Assembly: GCA_023078685.1 (NCBI GenBank)
Contig: JALGAS010000002.1
Coordinates: forward strand, 124,001 to 188,000
DNA: 64,000 nucleotides
Direction: 5' to 3'
From: Neopestalotiopsis rosae
Lineage: Eukaryota; Ascomycota; Sordariomycetes; Amphisphaeriales; Sporocadaceae
A program made the translations under genes and the position numbers. Below, piece after piece: positions 23,262 through 34,129 of this stretch. A model generated the notes under the pieces. That model searched no databases. It worked only from the letters and a program-made list of their open reading frames with translations, and was not told where the DNA came from. Every line of letters starts with the position of its first letter. Positions within the stretch are counted from its first letter, which is position 1.

Positions 23262-24558
23262 AAGAACGTTGATACCTTCCACGTCCTGCCAATAATGTAG
23301 TCATATATAGACATTAGTCTGCAAATACAATTATGTGCATCACATGGTTCTTTAATGTAGCTCATCGGGTTGTGATTGGATGTGGTGTAATATGACAAGA
23401 AACCCCTTTCTCTGTAAATAAGTCTCCAGACTTCAATGTTGCTAAAACCGAGATCTTCCTTTACGCATTACCGGTTCAATGTCAGGTGACAACAGCCTTT
23501 AATGCATCGAACTCGGATGAGGTGCTTGCGGCGAACAAAATTGAACAAGGTCACAAGGGCTCCTCATCCCAGCTATCAAAGCTGTTGGACGATCCAGTTG
23601 AAAACCGCCCTCGTCATTGCTTTGTGTCTGTTTCTAGTACGTTGCCCTGACAATGAGGTTCCCCACTACGCGACTTGGGCCACGATCAAGGCACAGACCA
23701 GGCGCCAGGGCGCGCCTGTGGAATTGGTCCCTGTCAGCGTGTTCGTTCAACAGTCTGGCTACCTAACACTAATAATAGGGGAAAGACACACAGTCCAGCA
23801 GACCCAACTCCTTTCATCCATTGTTTCAGCGACATTTCTCCTCCGAAAAACATCACCGCCATCTCTGATCCACCTGTTTTCGAACCTCATCGTACCTTTT
23901 CAACCTCCTACCCGACGTATACCGCCATAATGGTGAGTCTTTTGCTGTTCGCCCCGATCCGGTTTCGTGCTATTGGTTTACCGCCAATGCTGTAAACAAA
24001 AAAAAAGAGAGACGCCCCGCGAATTGCATGTGTGTGTGCTACATTACCCCTCTGAACCTTGAGAGCCGGGAGGAAAGGGGAAAAAAAAACAAGGGGAACA
24101 ACAGCCCCAAAAGCAAGTGCTGGCAGTGCTGGCAGTGCTGGCAGTGCTGGCAGTGCTTGGTTACCTGGGTTATTAGATCCTTGTTTTTAGCGCATCGGCA
24201 GCGTTCAAGTAATGTTGCAACCGGCAACCAGCCCAGCCAGTGGCGAGCGGGCAGCGAACTTTACCTGATGCGATGCGCCAAATCGGGCTGACTGGTGGTT
24301 TGGTTGGCTGGCTGACTGACTGACGGCGGCCGAATCTGCACAATTCGTTCCGCAGATCTGTTTCTCATGCCCATCCCCCGACTTCGCATCAACAATTCAT
24401 TTCTTGCATTCGGCCACACCATCAAGTCGCATCGCAACACACACAACTCATCCCGCCGCTTCTCTGGCAGCTACTGCTTCTTATCATTTCAATTTCATCT
24501 TGCGCAATCAATCTCACACTTCTACGCAATTCGCCGGCATCTCAAAAGATTGTTGATA
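23262..24558. other. intergenic and probable 5' leader of the myosin light chain gene
   Basis: About 1.3 kb. An ATG at 23930 is followed immediately by a perfect donor (GTGAGT at 23933), suggesting a non-coding first exon and a long leader intron before the coding start at 24559. The leader also holds poly-A runs (about 24000 and 24080) and a 9-bp tandem repeat. A plus-strand frame at 23502-23930 has no family resemblance. Confidence 0.4.
24117..24157 (+). repeat. 9-bp tandem repeat, 4.5 copies
   Basis: The unit GTGCTGGCA is repeated four and a half times without a mismatch, within the presumed leader of the light chain gene. Likely polymorphic; no function is evident. Confidence 0.92.
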
Positions 24559-25166
24559 ATGGCCGCTAATTACGAATCTCAGGCTTCTACCAACTACAAG
24601 GAGGCTTTCTCTCTGTTCGACAAGCGAGGCAATGGCCGCGTCACGCTGGACAGCTTAGGAGATCTCCTGCGCGCCTGTGGTCAGAACCCTACATTGGCAG
24701 AGATCAGGGATCTGGAGAAGAACGTCGGTGGTGAATGTGAGTTGATTGCCCCTTTTGTTTACATGCGGCGCATCATCCTCTCAAGACTTGCGATGGATGG
24801 AGCAGCCAGAACGAATCGTGGATAGGTCTGAGCCAATGCTCCGGAAGCACTTGTAAGCGAATTTCTGTCAACAGCCATCGACTGACGCATGATGCCACTC
24901 TAGTCGACTTCGAGACATTCCAGCGTGTGCTGAACCGACCGGGCGGTTTCCGCGACCCTGGCGAGCCTGACGAGTACTGCCGAGGATTCCAAGTATTCGA
25001 CAAGGACATGACGGGCTTCATTGGAGTCGGACAGCTCAAGTACATCTTGACGAATCTGGGCGAGAAGATGACGGATGAGGAGGTGGACGAGCTGCTCAAG
25101 GCAGTCGACACCAGCTCCGGACAGGTCAACTACACTGAGCTCGTGCGAACCATCCTGGCCAACTAG
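24559..25166 (+). CDS. EF-hand protein, Cdc4-type essential myosin light chain
   Basis: Exons 24559-24736 and 24904-25166 (phase 1 intron of 167 nt), 146 residues. Two pairs of EF-hand folds with degenerate calcium loops: the first loop reads DKRGNGRVTLDSL and the third DKDMTGFIGVGQL. GEKMTDEEVDELLKAVD is the final helix pair before the end VNYTELVRTILAN. This matches fungal Cdc4-like light chains, which bind IQ motifs of class II and V myosins and are needed for the contractile actomyosin ring and septation. The splice restores FDFETFQRVLNRPGGF. An in-frame upstream ATG at 24367 would add 64 residues, basic and Ser-rich, not seen in the family, so 24559 was chosen. Confidence 0.9.
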
Positions 25167-26387
25167 ATGGACGAGGCGTAAAAGACGGGGTCATCTGTTT
25201 GTGTGCGACTCGGACCATGATGCCACCATAGCGACGTGGAACGACGAAGGAATTTGCATGATACGGCACGGCGTTTATGTATTGATTGATGGGACACTTG
25301 TATGACCTTGGGTAGCCGTGGATTGGCTTACTCCTAGATGAATATACCAAGTAATGAGGCTCTTGCATGTGCATTCTTGCTGAAAAGATACGACTCTGAG
25401 TAAGCCTCGTACCGCATTTGGTCACCAATTCGGCAATTGGTCAGCTACGCCCTGTGGAATGTGCAGTGTTGTTTGGATGTAAGCAGTGCATGCGTAAACA
25501 AAAACAGCAAGAATACCGGCATTACCGGCTTTTGGTCAATGCCAAGATATGGTTTTGGTCCACCAGCAGCCTCACCATCAGCTACATAAATATTTACCTG
25601 GACCTAGCAAGGATGTGGATCAGTGGGTAAGGTTAAGACGACAATTAGCAGTAGGTTTGAGTTATTAGTTGAAAGCTCTAATAAGCCCGCTCCGCAACTA
25701 CGGGATAAGGTGACATTTCACATGAACCATCATTGGCCATGCATTACCTGCCCGTATACAGCGGTCTCATCTCACTGAAGTACTGTACAAATTCTTATGG
25801 TGCATCATTTGATTCGATGCTGATCTGCTTAATACTGAACCATTTACCCCGCGTTTCGTCGGCCCAATCTAATCCAATCCCTCCCAAAAAGACCAAACAT
25901 TTAATCAGGGTAGTGGCGTCCAGACCAGACTTGTCTGCCGCACCTAGGCGCCCTGCTTGCCCCTAGCTACCGCCCTGGCCATTCAGTTCACTGCACCCCG
26001 CGGGCCTGCCCCGCCTTCTGCGAATCACCCGTCAAAGGACCTTGCAGCACCTTGCAGCTATCGTCTACGTAACTCATTCAGCTACTGAATCTTTATCGAT
26101 CCAAAAAACGAAAACCGAAGCCAAACGAAAAACGAAAGCGCCAGACTCTCGAGTTCTTGAGAAACGTGGCTTCCACACATACGAATAATACAAGAAGCAA
26201 GAGATCCCTCTTGCTCATCTTCCTTCTTCTCCCTCTACTTGTACTCCTCCTCGCCATCACCCTGGCTTCCATTCGCGCTCTTCCTCGTCTTACATCCTAC
26301 CTCAACCACCTGCGTCCGAGGTCGCTCATAACTGCTGCCCCTTTACGAACGTCTCTCCAACAGACTAGGACCATTATATCTGCCACC
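25167..26387. other. intergenic and leader of the M3 peptidase gene
   Basis: About 1.2 kb. The last 315 bases (26073-26387) stay open in the frame of the peptidase but contain no ATG; they could encode a hydrophobic, arginine-rich leader if a near-cognate codon is used. No other gene was recognised. Confidence 0.5.
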
Positions 26388-28490
26388 ATGGCGCCCGATA
26401 AATACAAGAATCCTCCTCAAGCCCCGCCGACATTTACTGGCACCAAGGAATCCATAGTCAACGATGCCAAAGCTCTTTGCGACTCAACGCGCTCCCTCCT
26501 GGACAAGCTTGCCGCCGATATTCCCGTCGACCAGGCCTCGTTCACCAAGGTCCTGAAGCCCATGGCCGAAGATGAAGACCACGCTGGTCTCTCTGGCCGA
26601 ATTCTTGGTTTCTACCAGTATGTCTCGGCCGACGCCGAGCTTCGTGATGCTTCATCCGAAGCCGAGAAGATCATGGACGAGTTTGGAATTGAGTGCAACA
26701 TGAGAGAGGACGTCTTTCAGCTTGTGGACTCCATTGCCAAGCGCCAAAAGGAACACGAACCCAACCTAGACGCCGAAAGCCTGCGATTACTTGACAAGGA
26801 ACGCAAGAACTACATCAAGAATGGCCTGGGTCTTCCCAAGGGCCCTCAGAGAGACAGGTTCAAGGAGATCAAGACTCGTTTGAGTCAGATCGGCATCCAA
26901 TTTCAGAAGAATCTGAATGAGGAGGATGAGGGACTCTGGTTCACGAAGGAGGAGTTGGATGGTGTACCAGAGGATGTCCTCGAAGGATTGAACAAGGGCA
27001 CGGATGAAAATGAAGGCAAGATCAGACTGACCTTCAAGTACCCGGATCTATTCCCGGCGCTCAAGTATGCAAAGAATTCCGAGACCAGGAAGAAGATCTT
27101 TATCGCCAATGAGAACAAGATCCCCGCCAACATTCCTTTATTCAAAGAGGCAATTCTGCTCCGAGACGAAGCTGCGCGTATGCTTGGCTACCCCAACCAC
27201 GCGGCGCTCCGCATTGAAGACAAGATGGCCAAGGAACCAGCCACTGTCAACACGTTTCTGTCTGACCTGCGCAAGCGATTAGCGGCTGGTGGTGCCAAGG
27301 AGAGGGAGCACCTTTTGCAACTCAAGAAGAAGGATGAAGAGTCTAGAGGCATAAAGCCAGATGGTAAATATTACCTCTGGGACCACCGCTACTATGACCG
27401 CATGATGGTTGAAGAGGAGTACAGCATCGACGAGACCAAGATTGCCGAGTACTTCCCTCTTTCTTCTACAATCCGAGGCATGCTAAAGATTTTCGAGGAG
27501 ATTTTTGGTCTCGTCTTTATCGAGCTAGACAAGGAGGAACGGGCAAGACTCTCCCCCACAAACAAGGCAGAGGACATTGCTTGGCACGAGGATGTCATAG
27601 TCTTCTCCGTGTGGGATGACAGCATTGAGGGTGATTCTTTCGTCGGTTATTTGTACCTGGATCTTCATCCTCGCCCTGGCAAATATGGTCATGCTGCCAA
27701 CTTCAACCTCCAGCCAGGCTACCTGAAGGCCGATGGTTCCAGGCGATACCCCGCAACGGCTCTTGTTTGTAACTTTTCCAAGCCCACAGAGAAGAAGCCT
27801 TCGTTGCTCAAGCACGATGAAGTGGTAACACTCTTCCACGAGCTTGGCCATGGAATTCATGATCTGGCTGGACGCTGCAGATACAGTCGATTCCACGGAA
27901 CAAGCACAGTGCGAGATTTCGTGGAAGCGCCCTCGCAAATGCTCGAGAATTGGTGCTGGACTCCAAGCCAGATCAAGGCCTTATCGAAGCACTACGAGAC
28001 GGGAGAGCCCATTCCGGATGACTTGATTGAGAAGCAAATCTCAACCAAGCACGTCAATGATGCTCTGTTCAACCTGAGGCAGCTTCACTTTGGTATCTTT
28101 GACATGACTGTTCACTCGCCATCCAGTCATGAGGAGCTTGAAAAGATTGAATTCAGTAACCTGTACAATGATCTTCGAAGCGAGATTGCTGGTCTTGATG
28201 GCCCCGACGGTCAAACCGGCACCTGGGGTCACGGTCAAGCTACCTTTGGACACTTGATTGGTGGCTACGATGCTGGTTACTATGGATATCTGTCCTCTCT
28301 AGTATACAGTACCGACATGTTTTACAGCCACTTTAAGAAGAACCCCATGGATGACAAGGAGGGACGCAGATACCGCCACACGGTATTGGAGCGCGGTGGT
28401 AGTCAGGACGAGATGACTACTTTGGAACAGTTCCTGGGACGTAAGCCAAGTAGCGAGGCCTTCTATCGGGAGATGGGCGTGGAAGCTTAG
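26388..28490 (+). CDS. M3-family zinc metallopeptidase, saccharolysin/thimet oligopeptidase
   Basis: 700 residues without introns from the ATG at 26388, which has a textbook context (GCCACCATGGCG). M3 oligopeptidases cut short peptides, including mitochondrial targeting fragments, in the cytosol and the mitochondrial intermembrane space. The zinc site is complete: HELGH at residues 484-488 with the third ligand in DFVE (Glu513), at the same spacing as in thimet oligopeptidase. The substrate-closing region near the C-terminus (HGQATFGHLIGGYDAGYYGY) is also conserved. The length matches the cytosolic form. The open ATG-less leader just upstream in the same frame would add a membrane-like and basic segment; see findings. 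An AATAAATAAA string at about 28558 may be the polyadenylation signal. The gene is convergent with the P450 gene. Confidence 0.95.
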   Translation: MAPDKYKNPPQAPPTFTGTKESIVNDAKALCDSTRSLLDKLAADIPVDQASFTKVLKPMAEDEDHAGLSGRILGFYQYVSADAELRDASSEAEKIMDEFGIECNMREDVFQLVDSIAKRQKEHEPNLDAESLRLLDKERKNYIKNGLGLPKGPQRDRFKEIKTRLSQIGIQFQKNLNEEDEGLWFTKEELDGVPEDVLEGLNKGTDENEGKIRLTFKYPDLFPALKYAKNSETRKKIFIANENKIPANIPLFKEAILLRDEAARMLGYPNHAALRIEDKMAKEPATVNTFLSDLRKRLAAGGAKEREHLLQLKKKDEESRGIKPDGKYYLWDHRYYDRMMVEEEYSIDETKIAEYFPLSSTIRGMLKIFEEIFGLVFIELDKEERARLSPTNKAEDIAWHEDVIVFSVWDDSIEGDSFVGYLYLDLHPRPGKYGHAANFNLQPGYLKADGSRRYPATALVCNFSKPTEKKPSLLKHDEVVTLFHELGHGIHDLAGRCRYSRFHGTSTVRDFVEAPSQMLENWCWTPSQIKALSKHYETGEPIPDDLIEKQISTKHVNDALFNLRQLHFGIFDMTVHSPSSHEELEKIEFSNLYNDLRSEIAGLDGPDGQTGTWGHGQATFGHLIGGYDAGYYGYLSSLVYSTDMFYSHFKKNPMDDKEGRRYRHTVLERGGSQDEMTTLEQFLGRKPSSEAFYREMGVEA

Positions 28491-28791
28491 ATGGATCTTT
28501 CGCATCGAGCTCGATAATGTGTCAAGAGCGGCCATTCGAGGCCACCACACCTCTTACAAATAAATAAAAAGCATTCATAAGATCGTTGTTTTGCCCCATT
28601 GCCGTAAGTGGTATATTCTTGCGACTAATGAATAAACTGCCAATTCCTTGCTATTTTGTTCTAGTTCAAATTTGAGACACGCAATATACCACAAAGACGC
28701 AGCGGTTCCCGACATATGCTTTAAAGCTTCATTCCCATAATCCTATCGAGTTTGTTGCGCAGGTGCCTCGAAACTAAACCAATTCTCGACT
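28491..28791. other. intergenic between convergent genes
   Basis: 300 bases holding the 3' ends of the M3 peptidase and P450 genes. No coding feature was seen. Confidence 0.5.
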
Positions 28792-30830
28792 TTATACTTG
28801 AGGCCTTGGCTCAAGCACAATCACCAACTTCTCTATGGGCACAGCTGCCACCCATTCTCTTCGGTCGGGCAGTTGAACGCGGCGAAACTGACTTGGGCGT
28901 GATTGTCCATCTTGGGCTCGGTATGGCTGAGACTGCAGCGACGGATGGACGCAGACGCGAAAATGTCGAATTACCTGAGATACTGACAAGTACAATTCCA
29001 GATATGCGAAACTAGATTGTAACGTGTCAGTTGACCTGCAAATCTCAATGCAACCGAGATGGCGAAGCGACTCACTGTGCGCCCATGCAAACATTTGCAC
29101 CTTTGGAAAAGGGTAGGTAGAACTTGTCGCGCAACCAGTCATCTTTAATTTCGTGACCATTGGAAGTGAGCCAGCGGTAAGGATCATATTTCTTTGGGTC
29201 TGGAAACGCCACCGAATCGTGAAGATACCAGATCGGTGAAGAGCTGACTACGGTCTAGGACCGAGTAACATCAGCACGAGGCAGGATCAAAGGTAGGCAT
29301 CACTCAAACAAAGATACTTACACCTGCTGGGAGAAAGTGTCCCAGTAGGTCAACTCCCCCTTTGGGTACGATACGCGGCAGCATAGCAGCTGCAGCACCA
29401 GTCCACCGGATGCCTTCCTTGACGCAAGCCCGCAGCCTGGGTATAGCCTCCAGAGTCGTCATGTCGGTGGAAAACGACACAGCAGCAAGATCGTTGAAGA
29501 GCTCGTCTTGGAAGCCTGGATTGTGCGCCAAGGCCCATAGTGTATGCGCCAAAGACGCCGATGTGGTGTCTGTACCAGGGCCCAGGTTCTCTTTTGCCTC
29601 GGACAATGCTGTCAAGGGGGGCAAGCCCGAATCGACCATGGTCTGAATGAGGTTGGGAAATACAAAACCCCTCTTCTCATTGTTTGTGCTTATCGAAAGA
29701 ATATTGCGCCAACTTGTCTCTGCCCACTGATAATGGAGGTCTGGTGAGTATATCCTTCCTCCAGAGCAAGATAAACGAAAGACAAGCTATGAAAAATACG
29801 CACATCGTGGAAAGCGATCATTGCCTTGTTGTATGCTGAGCGAAAGCCCGTTACTGAAAATGACAGTCTCTCAAGCCGCTCCCCAATTGCGCAAGAATGT
29901 GGGAAGCTTGTCAACTATTGATGTGTGAGTAGGTATAAGGTCAACTATCATGAACCAGCCACACACCAGAGGCATCCATGTCGCCTTTTCGTCGTTTTTG
30001 GCTACCATGGCGAGCTCTGTCCCTGAAGAAAACGATTTGAGAGCCCCAATAGTGTGACCAAAGGAGAAATCGGCTGCAAGATTGTTGAGAAAAATTCCAA
30101 GACCACAGATGCAGGAAACGACTTGCTTACATATAATATCAGCTTCGAGGGCCCGGCACGCCGGAGTCAAGTTGACTTCGTCTTTCATGGAAGCCAAAAT
30201 CTGCACAAAGGTGTTGACATGATGCGTCATAAGACCCTCGAGCTTGTGCATTTGACTTCGATTGAAGAGTTGACCCATGAGTCTCCTCCGTTTCGAATGT
30301 TCCATTGGATCGCTTTTACAGTCAGTCACAGACTGTAATCTACAGTTTGAGGAGCTCATACGTGATGGAAAATAAGGCAGGATTGCCTCCTGGCACGAAC
30401 TCGCCATAAACTCGCGGGTCTTTTTTGAATTTACTGCCAACCTTGTGAACAGTATCGTACATTTCTACCGAGTAGAAAGAAACCTCATTTGGGCCGATTC
30501 GAATCAAGGGACCTGGGAAAGACTCAGCATAGTTGATAGTCGTCGGGGTCATATGCCTTGTACCAAGTTTCTGGTGAAGCTTTGGCAGGTTCAATGTGAT
30601 GAGGCCCCGAAATTCGGCTGGGAATGCCCATAGGAGGCGAGAATGCGGTGCCAAAAATGCTGCATTTGGAATAGAAGATATTGGTGAACAACAGTCCTGG
30701 ACGAAACCCTGAAAGTCGTAATCGCAAGTCAACGATATGTTCCAGAGATCACCAGTAATAGGCAACTTACCACCAAACAGCAGACTACAAGTACAAATAA
30801 TGCCAGAACAGCACACACCACAAGCGCCAT
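28792..30830 (-). CDS. cytochrome P450 monooxygenase, membrane-anchored
   Basis: Nine exons in coding order: 30830-30771, 30708-30564, 30512-30362, 30312-30131, 30073-29967, 29914-29804, 29726-29322, 29254-29076 and 29011-28792, 519 residues, all phases consistent. The first exon is a membrane anchor (MALVVCAVLALFVLVVCC). GPLIRIGPNEVSFYS is the beta-1 region. The I helix has GPGTDTTSAS (303-308), the K helix ExxR is KEGIR (Glu356/Arg359), and the heme loop is FSKGANVCMGA with Cys443. P450s insert oxygen using NADPH-P450 reductase at the ER. The substrate is unknown; no CYP family can be named safely. The fifth intron is weakly supported: its 51 nt also read like protein in another frame, which then meets a stop. 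The gene is divergent from the APC transporter, so the two may share control. Confidence 0.83.
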
Positions 30831-31716
30831 GACATATGACTTTTTTTTCTTTCCTCCTTGCCCCCAATTCAAGGTTCGGCGAGCCAAAGTCTTGATGAGT
30901 GGACGAGCGGACGAACGGTGGCAGAGTTATACTAGAGACTAAGGTTAGGTCTTACTTGAGCAAGCTCATACCTGCTCATTATGCGTATGAAATGGTCCGC
31001 GATACCGAGGCCAGACCCTCGGTTCGTTGGTTGCGCAATCAGTCATGCTTCGGATGATTGTATTATTTCAGCTAGACTGCGAGAGGGATCCATATCTACA
31101 TGTCAGGGGCCCCTCCTGATTTTCCAGGGATTATAGGCACCCAAAGTCTGATTGGCTCATTTGATTGCAGTATAGTATTGAGCAAGGCTACGGACGATAT
31201 TTTGGATACTGCATCGAGCTATGGGTGAAATAGCACGATGTAGGGACCCTGATCTCTCTTTGATTTGGTTGTCTTTGGCGCCTGCCCATACTTCCAAACG
31301 ATCTATAGTTGAGCAGGAGTAAGATGAGTAAAGAATTTTTAATTTAAAAATATTGAAAAACCCCAAATATTCCATGGCCGCGTACATTATGATCAGACCC
31401 ACCAAGGTGCTAGGATGGGATTTGCTGGACAAATTGACAATAACCTGGGCACCATGACGTGCTGGTGTGAGTCTTGCTGGATGCGGCTAAGAGGTTTTAG
31501 CCCTCTAACCGCCGACCACGGGGCCGTACAAGGCCTACCTAGACTAAATGCAAGTGTCTGTACGGAGTAGTGGTCAGTAAATATTGTATGGTCGCACAGC
31601 ACGATATTAGACTTACCGCATCTTGCGGCTGCCGACCTACATAACCACCACACCGACCGCCCTCGCTCTTTCACTTTCGGCTGGTGGTTTCTTGATCATC
31701 TAGTCAAGTGTTCCAA
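30831..31716. promoter_or_regulatory. shared divergent promoter of P450 and APC transporter
   Basis: About 890 bases between two start codons on opposite strands. No gene was recognised in it. The head-to-head arrangement suggests a common control region; I see no clear CGG-type Zn2Cys6 dyad. Confidence 0.4.
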
Positions 31717-33889
31717 ATGGTTAACAAAAGCCCAAACGAGACAACAGCACTGATAGCAGCTGGGCAAAGAGGCTCGTCGACACAGCGGCATTCCGAGATC
31801 ACTTCCGAGATCAGCCGCGTGACCTCTGCCACGATGATGGTGCAAGATGGAGTGGTCGAGGACTCAACCGACAAGCGGCCACTGGAAAGCTCAGTAGAGC
31901 CTACTGGCAACACAAAAGATGCCAGAATTCTGGTAAAATAGCGACACTCAAAATTTGCTAGTGTCGTCTTATGCTTACATTGCGACAGGAAAATCTAGGC
32001 TATAAACCTGTAGGCAATTACCATCTGTAGACCTGATACTGGACCGTCCTGATCAAATCTGCCTTAGGTCCTGCATAGATCTTTCAACTTATTTCACAAC
32101 TTTGCAACCACCTTTGGTACGCGCCATCTGCCTTGATCTATGATGATGGACTGACGAGACGGCTCAGCTGCACTCTACTTTATCGGTGGTGTTCGAGTCA
32201 CCTTTGCGACTGGTATTGCGGCTGGCGGCAATCTTGCCTACTGGTACAGTGACATGGATACACCTCGCTCGCACACGACCTGACTGACTGTCTGCACAGG
32301 ACGAGTTTCATTATCACCTGTGTCTTTACATTCATAACTGCTGCTGTGATAGCTGAGATATGCTCATCTCTACCACTGGCCGGATCCATCTACCTTTGGG
32401 CAGCTGAGGCTGGCGGGCCTCGTTACGGCAGACTGTTTGGCTTTGTAGTAGCATGGTGGAGTACAACGGCATGGACGACATTTTGCGCAAGTCAGTGTCG
32501 TGAGATCTTTCGAAACTATGCATTCACTTACAGTCTGCAACAGGTAATACTCAGGGCGCTGTCAACTATATGCTATCCGTAAGTGTAGACACATCAAACA
32601 ATTGACAGGACCATGTCTCATACCAACCTTGTAGGAAATCGTTGTTTTTGACATCGACTTTCCAACGGACACGACTGATGTCAAGTTTCGTGCTGTCCAA
32701 TGGATCTTGACCGAAGTCATGCTGGCTTTGGCTGCCATCTGGAATCTACTGCCTCGTGAGTGGTGACGCCGACCGGCAGGAACCCCCCATTTTGCTTTTC
32801 TGGCTGACTATCGTAGCGCGATACTTCAAGTGGATATTTTACCTGTCGACCTCGTTCGTTATCCTAGACTTTCTTCTAAACATGATTTGGTTGCCGGTCG
32901 CCACCAGCCAGACTATTGGGTTCAGATCGGCCCATGACGCCTTCTTGACCACGTACAATGGAACTGGCGCCCCAGATGCCTGGAACTGGTGTCTTTCCTT
33001 CTTGGCCACTGCTGGAATCCTCATTGGGTTTGATGCGTCTGGACATGTGGCGGAGGAGACGAAGAACGCAGCTGTGACGGCGGCTCGTGGCATCTTTTGG
33101 AGCACAATCGTCAGTGGAATTGGCGGGTTCGTCGTTGTCATTCTGTTCTTGTTCTGCCTGGTATGAGATTTGACCCCATTCATTTTCATTCTAACAAGCT
33201 CTTCTGACTATTCTCAGCCTGATGCCGACACATTCTTCTCCTTTGGCTCGCCGCAACCGTTTGTGCCACTTTACGCTGCCATTCTCGGCGATGGTGGCCA
33301 CATTTTCATGAATATCATCTGCATCGCGGCACTTTGGTTCAATACAGCCATTGCTGTGCTTGCAGCATCCCGTCTCGTCTTTGCCGTTGCCCGCGATGGT
33401 GTCTTGCCGTGGTCCAGTTGGGTTTCCAAAGTTGTTGACGGCCAGCCTCGCAATGCAGTCATTGTGGTATGGGGTGTTGCATCTGTCATTACCTGCACAA
33501 TTTTGCCGTCCTCTGTGGCCTTTACCTCTCTGGTTTCAGCTGCCGGGGTGCCATCTGCCGCAGCATATGGTCTCATCTGTCTTGGACGTTTACTTCTGAC
33601 GCCAAAAACGTTTCCTAAGCCGGCCTGGAGTCTGGGCAAGCTCAGCAAGCCCTTTCAGGCCATTGCCATGGTCTGGAATGCTTGGGTCGTCGCCGTCTTG
33701 TTCTCACCGTACATCTTCCCGGTCGAAGCGGCTACATTCAACTACGCTCCAGTCATCATGGGCATTGCGACAATCTTTGCACTGATCTTGTGGTGGATCA
33801 TTCCCGCCGAACAATGGCTTCCCAGTCAGCGTATCCAGCAGACTTTGGAAGCTCGTGGTTCTGGAGAGACCACTGATGTGATTCAATAG
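31717..33889 (+). CDS. APC-superfamily amino acid/choline-type permease
   Basis: Nine exons: 31717-31932, 31989-32009, 32068-32116, 32168-32243, 32300-32490, 32544-32578, 32635-32755, 32817-33160 and 33218-33889, 574 residues. Exons of 21, 49 and 35 nt are needed to recover the conserved chain: DARIL-ENLGYKP, then VLHRSFNLFHNFATTF, ALYFIGGVRVTFATG and SNTQGAVNYMLS. The protein shows a polar N-tail, the LGYKP element and about twelve hydrophobic segments, with GHVAEETKNA (the conserved APC loop after TM6) and a short polar C-tail. Relatives import choline, GABA or other amino acids across the plasma membrane using the proton gradient; which one cannot be told here. The frame at 31708 starts with GTG, so the ATG at 31717 is used. 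Divergent partner: the P450 gene. Confidence 0.88.
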
Positions 33890-34129
33890 ACAAGTTTGTC
33901 AATATGTCAATGGGAGTTGGATCTGCCGTTCAAACAAACCCAACGCCATTCCGGAGCCACCTGACCAAGTGCAGCGATTATATGACAAGCATTGATCAGT
34001 TGCTTCGTATCATGCATCCTGCTGACAATGCATTCTTTCTGATTTCAGCCTTACCAGTCAATAGAGAGAGTTCTTCTTTTCGATAGAAACATTATTACCG
34101 TTACTGCTCAGTATAGACATGAATATGGA

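Noticed and set aside
24367..24558. N-terminal extension of the myosin light chain from an upstream in-frame ATG
   Set aside because: The added residues are basic and Ser-rich and unlike the family, and the ATG at 24559 matches the usual start of Cdc4-type proteins.
30564..30727. frameshift near the start of the P450 (FRPGLLFTNIFYSK in another frame)
   Set aside because: The chosen frame (PISSIPNAAFLAPHSRLLWAF) follows in phase from both flanking introns and fits the P450 proline-rich region, so no frameshift is needed.
31708..31716. start of the APC permease at 31708
   Set aside because: The codon is GTG; the ATG at 31717 is the first proper start in this frame.
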